Position numbers and translations under genes: made by a program. The notes beneath the pieces were generated by a model. It saw only the letters and a program-made list of their open reading frames with translations, searched no databases and was not told the origin of the DNA. From Tricholoma matsutake (Eukaryota > Basidiomycota > Agaricomycetes > Agaricales > Tricholomataceae), in contig AP026546.1 of the NCBI GenBank assembly GCA_026075535.2, positions 6,758,001-6,822,000 on the forward strand: a DNA stretch of 64,000 bases, written 5' to 3'. Within the stretch, counting starts at the first letter, position 1, and every line of letters begins with the position of its first letter. Positions 46,079-57,487 of the stretch are shown piece by piece.

Positions 46079-46086
46079 AGGGGGGG
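46079..46086 (+). other. Polypurine tract of copia element
   Basis: AGGGGGGG-type run directly before the 3' LTR, as expected for the plus-strand primer. Confidence 0.8.
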
Positions 46087-46360
46087 TGTTGAAATTAATC
46101 CCAGTGATGCATGCTGTATACATGAGGCAATACATGCAGCATACGCATGTTACTGTGCTTACTGTGCATACATGCGGTAAACACATTCCTGAGTCATGTG
46201 ACATCCTTATTATTATGTATATAAGGAGAACCTGTACCGTAGTAGGAATACAGTGTTCTTACCTCTGCTAACCCTAGCTGTAAGTCTAAGTAAACCCCAG
46301 GTAGGTTGTAAGGAACATGTTGTCTCTTCCACTGTGCAGCGTATATAGTCTGCTCCAACA
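46087..46360 (+). repeat. 3' LTR of copia element
   Basis: 274 bp. It differs from the 5' LTR by GCG to GTG twice and CGTG to CATG once. Followed by the CACAC duplication. Confidence 0.94.
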
Positions 46361-47565
46361 CACACTATCAAAAAATCCCTCCCCACAGAGTTATTTAAGC
46401 CATAGTATTCCAGGTGCTAATGAATTTACAATAGGAAAAACTTGACTGTGGAAGCTGCCATTAAGTTTCTTGAAGCAAGAACTTCTGGATGTGACAACAT
46501 GGTCACAACAGCCAGGTTCAATGCTCACAAACCTAATGAAGACTCAGCCTCACCACTTTTGGAGAAAGTGAAGTGACATATCTTTAGGGAAGACATTTTG
46601 AAACATTTCTGTGGGGCCACAATTTTTAAAATGTTGTCTAGCCAAATGGCAATTATGATTTGGAGAATGTCACTCATTTCACATGATCAAGTCGATTCTG
46701 AATGAGATCTACCTTAACTGCATGGAGTCAATGGTTTCATAAAGGTCATTGTGGCTGGCAAAAGGGGGTTCTGTGCCATCATCACCACTAGCAGCCCACA
46801 AATCAAATAGGACATCAATTTGTGTCCCAGGCATCTGGTTTCGGCTGTATAATAAATCAGCAATCTCAAATTGAGGATTGTGGAAGGGATCCCAATCATT
46901 GTGTGCTGCACCATCTTCCCCAGGCAAGGCAGAAGGTGGAGGAGGAGTACCAGAAGGCAGATAGTTTCCAAGAGAATCACATGGCATGCCTAGAGAAGAC
47001 TCTGTTGAAAAATAAAACAAAACAAAAAATGTGGAGAAATAACTTACCATGAAGAATGGGATGATGTAATGTCTGCGCATTACCCTGGGTTGCTTCATGG
47101 GGCCCTGGATTGTTTTGGTTATTGTGCATGTGACTTGCACCACCATGGCAGCTGTTGTCATCATTGGCATTGGTACCAAGGCCACCAAAGTTGAAATCCA
47201 TGTTGTCAAGTGGTGGAGAGGGTTGGATATGGTTATTCATAGGAGGATGCATAGCATTCCGATGGCAGGTCAACCCAGACATTGTCGAAAACCTGCTTTG
47301 GCATGTTCTGGTTGTTCCTTCTCTACAAATGTAGATGCGAGGTTGATGGTTTCGTCATGGCATTAAAAGAAAACTGCAGAAAAAATAAACAAAGTGAACG
47401 ATATGTCTAAACAATAAGTAGCGCATGGCTTACAATCTTCACGTTTTTCTCTTCTTGATCCCACACTCAGTAAATGTGGAGCCAGTGGACTTGAAATATC
47501 TAGACTAGCTAAATGCCAGCACTGTGTTTAAAACCACCCCCATCAAATACCACTAACAAACCACC

Positions 47566-49614
47566 ATGTCCACTAATACTCATGTAACATGTTCATCTAA
47601 CAAAGATACCCATCCAGGGGCACCTGATGTTGATGAAGAGGTCTTGAGCAGACTGATACTGAAACCAAGAAGGACCAAGGTGCAAATTGCAGCAGATAAT
47701 GCAGCTGCAGCTGAGAAGAAGTCCATGAAGGCTGAAGAGGCAAAGTTGAACAAGGAAAAAAGGACCCAGCTCATCAAGTGGATTGCCACATTGGAGAATC
47801 AGATGCATGATGATGAACAGCAGGGCGAGAGAGAGGTAGCCCACCCTCCTGCAAAAAAAAGGATAGTCTTGGTTGAGCAGCCTCCTAGTAAATGTATGAA
47901 CACTCACTTATTCAAACACGCATAATATTGATGCCCAGGAAATAATGAAGCTACACAGAGAACAAAGGGCCTTGTCAGTGAAAAGGGTACATCAAACTTG
48001 CGCAACACTGGCAATGATGAAGGATCAGGAGGAAAGAAGAGCTTACCAAACTTTGGTGAGGCTTCATTTGTGCTCGACGAGCATGTAGGCTGATGATGAT
48101 ATAGCACAAAACATTACATCCAGTGATGTTGAGTTCCTGGAAAGGGAGGACTTAAAAAAAAGGGTAATATTAAGACATTGAGGAAGATAAAGAACAAACC
48201 AGAGAGTAGTCGTGCATCTATTGATAATGCAAGGCATGTGTTGGCAACCTTGGATCTCTCCAGCTTGAAGTGCAAGGCTGATGAAGATGATGATATGAAC
48301 AATATTATGTCAGTACTTGATCAGATAAGCACATGATTGACAAGGAACTTACTTTATTGCACACAGCGCCAAAAAGGGAAAGCCTGATCTCGCAAATAGC
48401 CCAGAGTCTGAGTCCACAACAGTCAAGTGAAAGGACATTGGCCACTCTCAGTCAACAGAATGGTATGTTGAAACATAAGAAACATCCAGTACTGATGTTT
48501 TGATCCAGCACAAAAAAGGCCCGACTGTCCCTTAATGAATGAGATTCCAGTTTTGGAAACAATACAGATGAAAATCGGTAATACTTCACTTCATCACTAC
48601 TTCGTGCAGATCTCACATGTCTCTCTGAAAAGGAACGCCCTCAGCAGCTTTCGATCTGACTGGCAGCAGTGGGAACCCTCAAACACTGGCAAGTGTTCTA
48701 CCTTCCAGCATGGTACCAGCATCTCAGCACTCTCAAAAATCCATGGTCACTCGGTGATCTGCTCCCAGAAGCACAGTGTATCTGGAATAAGGTGTTTCCT
48801 GACAACACCCAGATGCTTGCTGGAACAGGAGAACCAATCTTCTACCTGGTAGGATTCTTATCTGGTACTCTATCATACAACTGACTTGTTTTCAATATCT
48901 AAGACCAAGCAGAGGTCATATGAATGGCATGGAACCTTTGCAATGACCACGATCATGGCTATTCAAGACTTCTGGGATTCTGACCCCCAGTACACAAGTG
49001 CTGAAGACCAAGCAAACTTTGTAGAATGGGCAATTCCTGCCAAAGACAAAGAACCATTGCCATTCACTTGGGCCAGTGTTGATGAGACCGATGGCGACAA
49101 CATCGTAAATACTTCACCTCTCCCCTCGACACATACTAACAAATATCAGGTATATAAAGGTTCCTTCCAGTCACCTGTCATCCTTGCGACCTTCAGTGCC
49201 CATCTCACTTCCATTTCCCAACTCCCGTCTGACATGTTGATTGATGATGTACCAGAAGGTGCATTATCCATGGCGACAACTTCGGTACATCAAACATTTA
49301 TTACTAACAAGACTTACTAAGCAATCCGATAGGTTGAACACACATTCAAGATGTGGACAACTGGCAACCTCATCAAGCTGATGAAGGCAAATGGCATCTC
49401 CCCTGAGGGATTCACAGCAGCGTGGTCCAAGAGGACTGCTCTCTACCTGTCCAATATTGAAAATGTACCAGCAAAAACATGGAAGAAAATTGTGATGGCC
49501 ACCATGAAAATTGTCGAGGAGAAGAAAGGGCCAGTTTTGAGGCCTGCAGTCCAAGCACTGGCAGCCAAACCACCTCTGCATCATCTGATTGTTGATGCTG
49601 ATGAAAGTGACTAG
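47566..49614 (+). pseudogene. Degraded Agaricomycete-type protein (coiled coil plus DUF6532-like C-terminal domain)
   Basis: A first exon from 47566 encodes a charged coiled coil (LKPRRTKVQIAADNAAAAEKKSMKAEEAKLNKEKRTQLIKWIATLENQM), a pattern common at the start of expanded Agaricomycete proteins. After ~700 bp with possible exon pieces, a second region reads WYQHLSTLKNPWSLGDLLPEAQCIWNKVFP (48700-48800), EWHGTFAMTTIMAIQDFWDSDPQYTSAEDQANFVEWA (48912-49023) and YKGSFQSPVILATFSAHL (49150-49203). It ends KPPLHHLIVDADESD and TAG. Two frames and a TAA at 49318 break it. The family assignment is from memory of the pattern and is tentative. It may be host or repeat-associated. Confidence 0.5.
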
Positions 49615-49824
49615 ATAGCAGGTTGATTAGATCTTAGTTTGAGTAGGTTTTTTGCTGTCAACACTTCATAGTTAGTCCTTTGTGCTTTGTGACAAATCCA
49701 AAATATTTTTCCCTGCTCTCCCAAGGATACATTAAGATCAATCTAAGCTACGTGGACCTAGCAGCAGAAAGGTCTGGTCTTACTGGTCTGGTATAAGGTG
49801 GGTGTAAGACAAGTATAAGGCGAG

Positions 49825-50069
49825 TGTAAGAGAATGGATTCTCTTACAACAACAAGCGACGCATAACCATCACCACCATCACGTGCACCACCTGTTCCAT
49901 TACAATCACCTGTTATAATCACCTGTCCATCACAATCACATGTTATAATCACATGTCTATTTCCTTAGGTACACAAACATTTGTAATTGTAGAAGTATCT
50001 TTCCTTGAATTGATACCATGTTCATCACAGTTTCAGACTCTGAGTGTTGGGAGTACACACTCCTTTCCA
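49825..50069 (+). repeat. 5' LTR of gypsy-4
   Basis: TGTAAGAGAA...CTCCTTTCCA, 245 bp, aligned end to end with 55407-55651. Confidence 0.93.
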
Positions 50070-50156
50070 CTTTTTTTTTGTGTCGAAAGTGATTCAAACT
50101 TGCAATACCAGTGATACCCACCAAAGGAAACACATCACCCATTTTGAACATTGGCA

Positions 50157-51475
50157 ATGATCACCCTGTCTCAATTACCAACCACCTGTCTCCCTGTCAC
50201 AACAGGTAGCAGGTTGTGCATCACACCACCGACTGCAAACTCAAGCCCTCTTACCATGCCGCCAAGCTCACCCATGACCCCTGCCTCATCACCTTTGAAA
50301 TCATCATCCTCAGATTCCTCAGACTCAGATAACCAGCATACCTTCTTGTGTAGAAATATGGACATGCAGTATGCCCCTGCCACAGTCCGAGGTGGAAAGG
50401 GAAGCCATGCACCAGTTTTGACAGCAGGCCATATAATGATATGTGTATTTGAGAATGCATGCAGACATTTTTTCCAAAACAAGAAATTGCCTGAAAATGA
50501 ATGAGTGTTGAGCATCATTTACAATTTTGAATCCTCGGCTGTACAAGCATGGATAACAACTCATCGCCTTGTAGACCTCACATTCATCGAGTTCTTTATG
50601 GAGTTCAAGAACAAATTTCTCCCACCCAACTGGAAGGATGACCTTGTCACCACTCAGATCACAATGCAAAGTACACAGGTGTTCTTGATGTGGATGGAGA
50701 GCATACACAAGGCTAATGCAGAGCTGTCAATTGCAGGATCCAACTACCACATCGCAGAGGACAAGTTATGCGCACATTTTGTGCCCCGGCTCTCACCAGC
50801 CCTGAAAGCATCATATGACGCTAACCACATGCATGGAACATTAGACGCAATGGTTGACCTCGAAGCTTGGATCCGACATGTCCATTTCCTCAACGTGGAG
50901 AACCTAAACAAGCAGGAGGAATGGTTGAAGATTGTGCAGGCTTCAGCACGTGCAAACATGAAGAGTACCGCATCCCAGGGAGGACACAGCCAGACTTCCA
51001 ATGCTGGGACCATGGGGACTACAGCAACTAGCACCGGTAACATCGCCATGCCCAGAGTTCTTGCAAACACCACAAACACACAGCAACCCATGACCCTGAA
51101 ACTCATGCAGACAGAGCATGACCTTCTCAGAGCACACCATGGGTGTTTCCATTGCAGAGTATTTTATGCAGGTCACTATGCTCCAGAGTGCCCGCTCAGT
51201 ACTAATGGGAGGCCCACCCAAGAGGCTTGCAAGAATGTAACCACCACAGTGGCGCTGAAAGCAAAGGCGGCCTTCGAGGGGAAAGGGAGCATGGTCATAG
51301 CCACTGTCTTCAAGGATGAGGAGGACAGTGACAAATTTGATATGACGGAGGATGAAGCAAACGAGTACGTCCTTAACCTTTCATTGCCTTCACACATGTG
51401 GTGGAATTGCTGCATCAATGGCCCATTGACTTGTGCCCTGACCCCAATCTGAGCGCTGATTGAGTTCCCCACCAG
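50157..51475 (+). pseudogene. gag: gypsy-4 gag, running into the protease
   Basis: The frame from ATG 50157 begins with a Ser/Pro-rich leader and passes a TGA at 50502-50504 where CGA is expected. It then encodes the capsid region (ESSAVQAWITTHRLV...FMEFKNKFLPPNWKDDLVTTQITMQS) and a non-standard zinc knuckle CFHCRVFYAGHYAPEC, with six rather than four residues between the second Cys and His. Unlike gypsy-1 and -2, the same frame continues into the protease region (HMWWNCCINGPLTCALTPI, TGA, ALIEF). A small deletion near 51465 then shifts the frame and destroys the catalytic DSG/DTG. Confidence 0.82.
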
Positions 51476-52359
51476 TGCTGATTTCCTCTGAGCTCGTGGA
51501 TGTGTTGGGACTAGTGCGATGCAAATTATTCAAGCCTTTCTCGGTATCAGGTGCCTTTGTAGATGGAAAGAGGAGCATGGACTCTAGTTTAACTGAATAT
51601 TGTAAATTACACCTCCAGTCACTGAACTCAGATTGGAAGGCCAAAGTTGTCAATGCCATCATAAGCCTGAACTTGCAAACAGAGATCATCCTGGGCTTGG
51701 ATTTTCTTACAAAGAACACGATTGTGGTCAATGCAGAACTAAGAATGGTGGTTGCAAAGGATGAAAACTTTGACCTGCTGAACCCACCGGAAGTAATGGC
51801 AGCAAAGATTTTGAACACTCCACACCTGCGCCAAAAAACTGGAGCAAAAATGATAAAAATCGGATGTGTTTGAACATGTAAACTACTATAAGTGGTTATG
51901 AAAGAATTACATTGTGTATTCAATGAAAACCCTGAACGATTCAACCTGGAGGCACATTGTGCAATGCCGCCCTGTGTGATTGCAGCCATGAGGAAACAGA
52001 TAGAAGAGCTGGCGGCATGTAAAATTCTAGAGACGCTAGACTCGTTATACAAGGAACAGTATATGGATCATTTCCCAATGGACATCCCTCATGCAAGTAA
52101 ACTGCCGACCAATGTGTATCACCACATTGAGGTCACCTTGGGATCACCAATATCTGTGGGATGCGCATACTCTTGTCCTAGAAAGTACTGAGAGGGATGG
52201 AAAACCCTAATTGAACAACATGTGGATGCTGGACAGATTTGCCCGTCGTGCTCCCTGTATGCATCACCCTCCTTCATAATCCTGAAGGCAGACAGCACGG
52301 TCCTACTGAGATGGGTGAACAACTACAGGAAGTTAAATAAAATAACAGTACTGGATAAC
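51466..52359 (+). pseudogene. pol: gypsy-4 protease remnant and RT N-terminus
   Basis: Protease flap-side text SSPPVLISSELVDVLGL and IILGLDFLTKNTIVV (51470-51750), then the linker and RT start (ELHCVFNENPERFNLEAHCAMPPCVIAAMRKQIEELAA...), with TGA at 52189 after CPRKY where arginine is usual. RWVNNYRKLNKITVLDN is the end of this part, cut by the solo LTR exactly inside LDNYPLP. Frame +1 relative to gag because of the deletion near 51465. Confidence 0.8.
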
Positions 52360-52760
52360 TGTTAGGGTGACACCCACTATCTGCTGGCTAAGACTGTGTG
52401 GGTTCTCTCTACAAGAAGGGGGCGGGATCTGCGCTCGTGATGGGGGAATTGATGATTTTGATGTGAGGGGTTATTAATAGGTGAGTTTGTTGAGATAGGC
52501 CTTTCAAACTGAAAATGTAGGTGGAATACCTAAGAGAACACAACTAGGGTCCCCTAGGCATATATTTAGGGTTTATATACTATGTTACATATATTGTACA
52601 TTGTTGTTACCGACGCACTTGTACATGCATGTACATTTTGATGCATGCAAAATAAAATTCTCATGCTATCAAAGTGTAGCGTCATTTGGCGTCATGTAGC
52701 GTAATTCGACATAATAAAATAAAATAAAATGTTATTAGGTAATGGGGTGATTTCCTAACA
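52360..52760 (-). repeat. Solo LTR of the gypsy-1 family inside gypsy-4 RT
   Basis: 401 bp, the reverse complement of the gypsy-1 LTR (TGTTAGGG at 52360 to CCTAACA at 52760), with target duplication ATAAC (52355-52359, 52761-52765). Removing it with one ATAAC restores VLDNYPLPHIDNIL in the RT. This shows gypsy-1 was active after gypsy-4 inserted. Confidence 0.96.
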
Positions 52761-55375
52761 ATAACTACCCCTTGCCACACATTGACAATATCCTCGTGGA
52801 TTGTGCACAGGGAAAGATTTGGGGGAAAATAGATATGACAAACTCATTTTTCCAGACACTAGTGCATCCCGACCACATAAAGTACATGGCAACCATGACA
52901 CCATTTTGGTTGTGGGAATGGGTCGTAATGCCAATGGGATTGAGGAACTCCCTGGCAATGCATCAACAATGCATAATGCTCGTGCTGGGAGACTTGCTAG
53001 GAAGGATTTGCCATGTTTACCTAGACAATATCATAATTTGGTCTTCTTCGCTAGCAGAGCACAAGACAAATGTGTCGTTAGTCTTGGAAGCATTACGAGC
53101 GGTGCACCTGTATTGCTCAACAAAGAAATCTTCCTTGTTTGCAACAGAGGTGGCATTCCTGGGGCACCACATCTCTGGAAAAGGAATTGAAGCAGACAGT
53201 TCCAAGGTGGAACATGTACTAAACTGGCAGGCACTGACCTCAGCAAAACAAGTGAGGCAATTCCTAGGGCTGGTGAGGTACATCAGTGTTTTCTTGCCAG
53301 CACTGGCGGAGCATGCAGCGGTACTGATGCCACTGACAAAAAAGGGGTGCAATAAAGTGTTTCCCACATGGACGAAAGAGCACCAGAACACCTTCCTGGC
53401 AATCAAAGGACTGGTTCTCAGCTGGGATTGTTTGACGACAATTGACCACCATAACCCGGGCGAGAACCAAATCTATGTTATGTGCAATGCAAGCAAACGA
53501 TGAACTGAAGCAGTACTGTTGTTTGGAAAGAGTTGGGAATTGGCAAGGCCAGTGGCCTTTGAAAGCAGGCAACTGAAGGGAGCAGAGTTACATTATCCTG
53601 TGCATGAACAGGAGATGCTCAGTATTATGCATGCACTGACAAAATGGTGGGTGGACTTACTGGGGACACACATAAACATCTACACAGATCACAAAACTAT
53701 CCAGAATTTCAATGGACAGCGAGATCTTTCACTGCAACAAGTTAGATGGATGGAATACCTATCACAATATGAATACTCAATCACATACATCAAGGGAGAA
53801 GATAACACCATTGCAGACATGTTATCCAGAATGACGGAGACCAAGGAAGAACAGACAAAGGTGGGGGCCATTTTTAACATTGAGACAAACCCCAAGCTCT
53901 ATTCAGACATATGGAAAGGATATTTGAAGGATAAATGGTGCGCAGGGATGTTGGAAGACTTGAAGAAAGGAAAGATTGACCTGAAGCTGGAGATGACATT
54001 CAAGAATGGACTTCTGTTTGTGGGGAGAAGGTTAATCGTACCGAAACACAAAAACCTACGAGAGCAACTATTCAGACTAGCCCACGACCACCTCAGACAT
54101 TTCGGGGGGGGAAAATCATATGGATTGTTGAGAGATGATTTTTACTGGCCGAACATGAGAAAAGATTTGATTGGCACCTACATTCCTGGATGTGGGGTGT
54201 GTCAAAGAAACAAAAGTAGCACCGCAAAGGCACTGGGGCCGCTGCACCCACTGCCAATTCCTGACAAGAGATTCGACTCGGTGGCAATTGATTTCATAGG
54301 ACCATTACCCATGGACAACAGTTTCGATGCCATCGTGACGATGATGGATAGGCTGGGAGCAGACATACAGATTGTGCTGTGCAGGACAGACATGACCGCT
54401 GAGGAATTTGCTAGCCTATTTTTCAACAGTTGGTACTGCGAAAATGGATGCCCGTTGGAGATAATAAGCGACCATGACAAAATCTTTGTGTCGAAATTTT
54501 GGAGGGCCCTCATGAAATTAACAGGGGTGAAGCACAAGCTGTCAACGGCATATCACCCTGAAACCGATGGGGCATCAGAACAAACAAATAAAATGGTAGT
54601 CCAGTGCTTATGATTCCACATAGAATGGAACCAGAGCAGATGGGCGAATGCATTGCCTAAGGTGTGGTTCAACATCATGAACACAATGAATGTGTCAACA
54701 CAAGTGTCACCATCTGTCCTAAAGACAGGGAGGTCTCCTAGGTTGCTGCCCCCGATGCTCAACAGTGAGGAAAGGGGGGAAGAGGAGAGCACAGATGAAA
54801 CAGAATGGGCAAGGGAGTTGGTGGAAAGACTGAATGGGGAAGTAGACGGAGTGAAGGACTGTTTGCTGGCAGCCAAAATTTTGCAGGCGCACCATGCAAA
54901 CAAGTATCGAAGCACAGACCCAGCATTCAAGAAGGGAGACAGGGTGATGCTGGAGATGGCACACCAGAGAAGAGATTACATGCAGAAAAAGAGTGGGAGG
55001 GTAGCCAAATTCATGCCGCATTGGGATGGACCATACAAAATTCTGGAGGCGTACCCAGAGATGTCAACTTACAAACTTGCATTGCTGGGGCCGTCGACGC
55101 GGTGCATGACATTCCACATATCACATCTAAAGGAAAACACAGAAAACGATGATGAGTTGTTCCCTGGGAGGAAAATGGATTGGCCGGGGCCTATCATAAC
55201 AGAGGAAGGAGCAACTGAATATTTTGTGGAGAGGATATTGGATGAGAGGCTGAGAGGAAGGGGAAAGCAATATCTAGTATGGTGGAAAGGTTATGGAGTG
55301 GACATGGATCTGTGGTTGCCATGGTCAGAGACGTTGGAAATAGAGGCCTTGGAGGAGTGGGAGGGGAAAGATTGA
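52761..55375 (+). pseudogene. pol: gypsy-4 RT core, RNase H, integrase, chromodomain
   Basis: RT continues YPLPHIDNILVDCAQGKIWGKIDMTNSF. The catalytic motif reads YLDN (near 53020) instead of YLDD, so the enzyme is dead by an Asp-to-Asn change. RNase H follows (CNASKR, TGA, TEAVLL; HEQEMLSIMHALTKW; DHKTIQNF), then integrase finger (HDHLRHFGGGKSYGLL...CGVCQRN), core VAIDFIGPLPMDN, ISDHDKIF, YHPETDGASEQTNK, and a chromodomain (EYFVERILDERLRGRGKQYLVWWKGYGVDMDLWLPW) to the stop at 55373-55375. TGAs at 53501 and 54611. Confidence 0.92.
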
Positions 55376-55406
55376 TGAGCACAGAATTTTTTGAAACATG
55401 GGAGAG

Positions 55407-55651
55407 TGTAAGAGAACAGATTCTCTTACAACGACAAGCGACACGTAACCATCACCACCATCACGCGCACCACCTGTTCCATCACGATCACCTGTTATAA
55501 TCACCTGTCCATCACGATCACATGTTATAATCACATGTCTATTTCCTTAGGTACACAAACATTTGTAATTGTAGAAGTATCTTTCCTTGAATTGATACCA
55601 CGTTCATCACAGTTTCAGACTCTGAGTGTTGGGAGTACACACTCCTTTCCA
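55407..55651 (+). repeat. 3' LTR of gypsy-4
   Basis: 245 bp, same ends as the 5' LTR, followed by the GCGAG duplication. Confidence 0.93.
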
Positions 55652-55824
55652 GCGAGTCTAAGATAATTATTACCTTACTCAGAAAGGTACATAGCTTAAT
55701 TAAGGTGCAATGTCTTATTCAACTTCCACCTTACAGAGTCTTACAGACCTTATGTAACACGATAAGGTAGCATAAGATATTTGTCATTTTCCTGATGTAA
55801 GCACATTAACATGTGTATTTTGCA

Positions 55825-55872
55825 TGTATTGCCTCATGTATACCGCATGCATCACAGGGATTAATTTCAACA
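55825..55872 (-). repeat. Diverged copia-LTR-like fragment
   Basis: The complement of 55825-55872 begins TGTTGAAATTAATCCC and closely follows the first ~48 bp of the copia LTR at 40663. Weaker similarity may extend leftwards to about 55795. The other end cannot be placed because gypsy-4 lies just to the left. Confidence 0.75.
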
Positions 55873-57487
55873 GCAACAATGAACACTAAGTACTTCTTGG
55901 GAACTTCCAAAAATACTTTCACAAAGTCCTTTGAGGGGGAGTTTGAATGTGTGGAGTGCTGCCAGCAGTGCCGAAGACCATGTAAAATGTATCTTTGCTT
56001 CATTTTTGTTATTTTTGCTTTCCAGGAGCCATCTTTCACGTCATTTTTTGTTTCATTTTTCGGATCATTCTTCTGCCAAACACCCGAAAATGATTCAAAA
56101 ATGAAGCCGAAAATGAGCCGAAAATGGCCCAAAAATGGCTACCGTGAACAACCCTATTACACACTCACTTACAATGTTTCCAGCACTAATTTCACTGGCT
56201 ATGCCCTCTACAGGTTGATTTGAGTGAGTATTAAAGAATCAAAGGAGAAGAGATGGGATTGGACACCATGAGCCAAAGTTTCAATGGGTGTTGAATGGGT
56301 GGTCGAGTACCTGAAATTGCCTGATTTGGCACTCCCCGCATCAAAATATTCATAGCTCTTCGACAATGCTGCAAAAAAAATCTGGAAAGGATCCTAAACA
56401 CAAGACAACTTGGTTGTCTTACCGCACAAAGACAAAGTTTTTCACCACAGTTTGTATTCAATCTATACTATGTTATTTTAGCTAGACTGACCGACTACTA
56501 GGTTGGGCACAGTAATATGGTTACCACTTATTCAACATCTTGTACATTCGAGATATCAACAATACGACGTGAATAATACAATATGGACAATAGATATTCA
56601 ATAGGTAAGGATTACTATGGGTGTGAAGGATAACTATTAACATTGTAATAGAATGGAATATGGGCAATGTAGGGAAATAGTATTGACCGTAGTGCCGGTG
56701 GCCAATTTGAGGCTGGATGATGAGTGGGCGCATCAAGGGTAAATTGATGATTCTCCAAGAAATGACTGTGGCACTGTGCTGATAGTTTGATGGCAGCGTT
56801 GCATTAGTGAGTTGCAAGGGAGCAGAGTTGGCGATAGAGGTGGTGGCAGGAGTGTCCACTGCTTGACGAGCCTGTCGAGCAAGTTGAGGAAAGAGGCCGA
56901 CATCGAGGAACCGTTTGATAGCACTGAGGTTAGATTTCTCCTGCTTTTGGAAGAGTTCGACACCTTCTTGGATGATCTCCTTTCTGAGTCAGAGAACTCC
57001 TCACTCGGCATGCCATCAGGCGAGTACAGGGAGCATGATCAATCAACACAACTGGACGCGACGCGTTCTGAGCGCATACTTCAAACTCAGTTCACTAGGA
57101 TTGTCACACTCATTTCAAATTCTCCGTCGAACAGTCCAATTATCACTGTTGGGGATCCAATCCCTACCCATAAACTTGGTACAGAGCTTGTCTTCTATAC
57201 AAGGATTATGGGTATTAAAAAATCCGGAGATCGTGGCCCATAGAAATATTTCCGACGCTGTTTCCTTACAATCAGCAGAATTTTCACTTTGTGCTGCGAG
57301 TACCTATTCCGAGGATACCGAGGTCCCAAGTGCAAGGGAACAAGGGCTAATATCGAGTTTTCAAACACCTACCCACTTTCAAACCCAGCGCCAGGGATAG
57401 TATCGTCCAGACGGAGAGCACTGAGGAATCGGTTACGTTGTTTATAAAAACAGGTTGAGGGTGCCCGCAGCTGTCGTTGACACATGG
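55873..57487. other. Transition zone between repeats and gene space; possible small gene remnant
   Basis: No confident gene. Minus-strand frames at 57011-56733 (SDSERRSSKKVSNSSKSRRNLTSVLSNGSSMSASFLNLLDRLVKQW) and 56859-56521 could be exons, and their plus-strand shadow 56812-57243 is also open. I do not recognise a family and found no convincing splice chain. From about 57440 this is the 3' flank of the condensin gene. Confidence 0.35.

Larger units (their letters stand above)
40663..46360 (+). mobile_element. Young Ty1/copia element, 5,698 bp
   Basis: 274-bp LTRs at 40663-40936 and 46087-46360, with target duplication CACAC (40658-40662, 46361-46365). One gag-pol frame with integrase before RT, the copia order. 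The LTRs differ at only three positions, all CpG versus TpG/CpA. A TATA-like TATATAAGG lies in the LTR near 40794. It is the most recent complete insertion in the window by this measure. Confidence 0.97.
40579..46714. mobile_element. PIF/Harbinger-like MITE (433 bp net) in a transposase exon, split by copia
   Basis: The ends are inverted repeats: GGTAGATCTTGTTCAGAACC at the left and its near complement at the right (CGATTCTGAATGAGATCTACCT). Similarity continues through the CATGATCAAG / TTTCACATG region. TAA is duplicated at 40576-40578 and 46715-46717, a 3-bp target typical of this superfamily. Removal rejoins the transposase frame (SMQL to GDLPW). No transposase of its own. Confidence 0.82.
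35186..47330 (-). pseudogene. Plavaka/KDZ-type transposase gene, multi-exon, broken by nested insertions
   Basis: Exon text read leftwards: C2H2-like RFSTMSGLTCHRNAMH (about 47310-47260), exon 47001-46718 (ADLLYSRNQMPGTQIDVLFDLWAASG...YETIDSMQL), continuing after the MITE at 40575 (GDLPWICFMVKYNGPFP...MTGNWAWKQA to 40330). Next come 40275-40074 (DVIAEDPQTHGGIFVPVILGSDKTMVSVATGQNEYY), about 40048-39780 (KDDPDFCKFCRELFHSSLQTILELL, TGA, PGMTTPEV), about 39760-39518 (GPYITDYQEQVLLGCIVQGWC...VRRSHEHTQLLMDMFG), 39479-39288 (PFTASFPRADIHELMVPDLLHQIIKGTFKDHLVKWV), about 35657-35573 (PFPGLC, TGA, FPQGCGFMQWMGDDSKALMK) and 35500-35186 (AIAGHVPPQMVQALSAFMDFCY...FSLPRQHSVKHFWLLIQMFG). These blocks match the Plavaka transposases abundant in Agaricomycetes. 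Introns are 45-65 bp except the one carrying the 3.6-kb insert. Internal TGAs and the loss of the C-terminus make it a pseudogene. Confidence 0.82.
49825..55651 (+). mobile_element. gypsy-4: complete chromodomain gypsy element with a foreign solo LTR inside
   Basis: 245-bp LTRs at 49825-50069 and 55407-55651 and target duplication GCGAG (49820-49824, 55652-55656). Gag and pol lie between, with a solo LTR of the gypsy-1 family at 52360-52760. The LTRs differ at ten sites, nine of which fit C-to-T or G-to-A change at CpG. No clear tRNA primer-binding site follows the 5' LTR. Confidence 0.95.
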
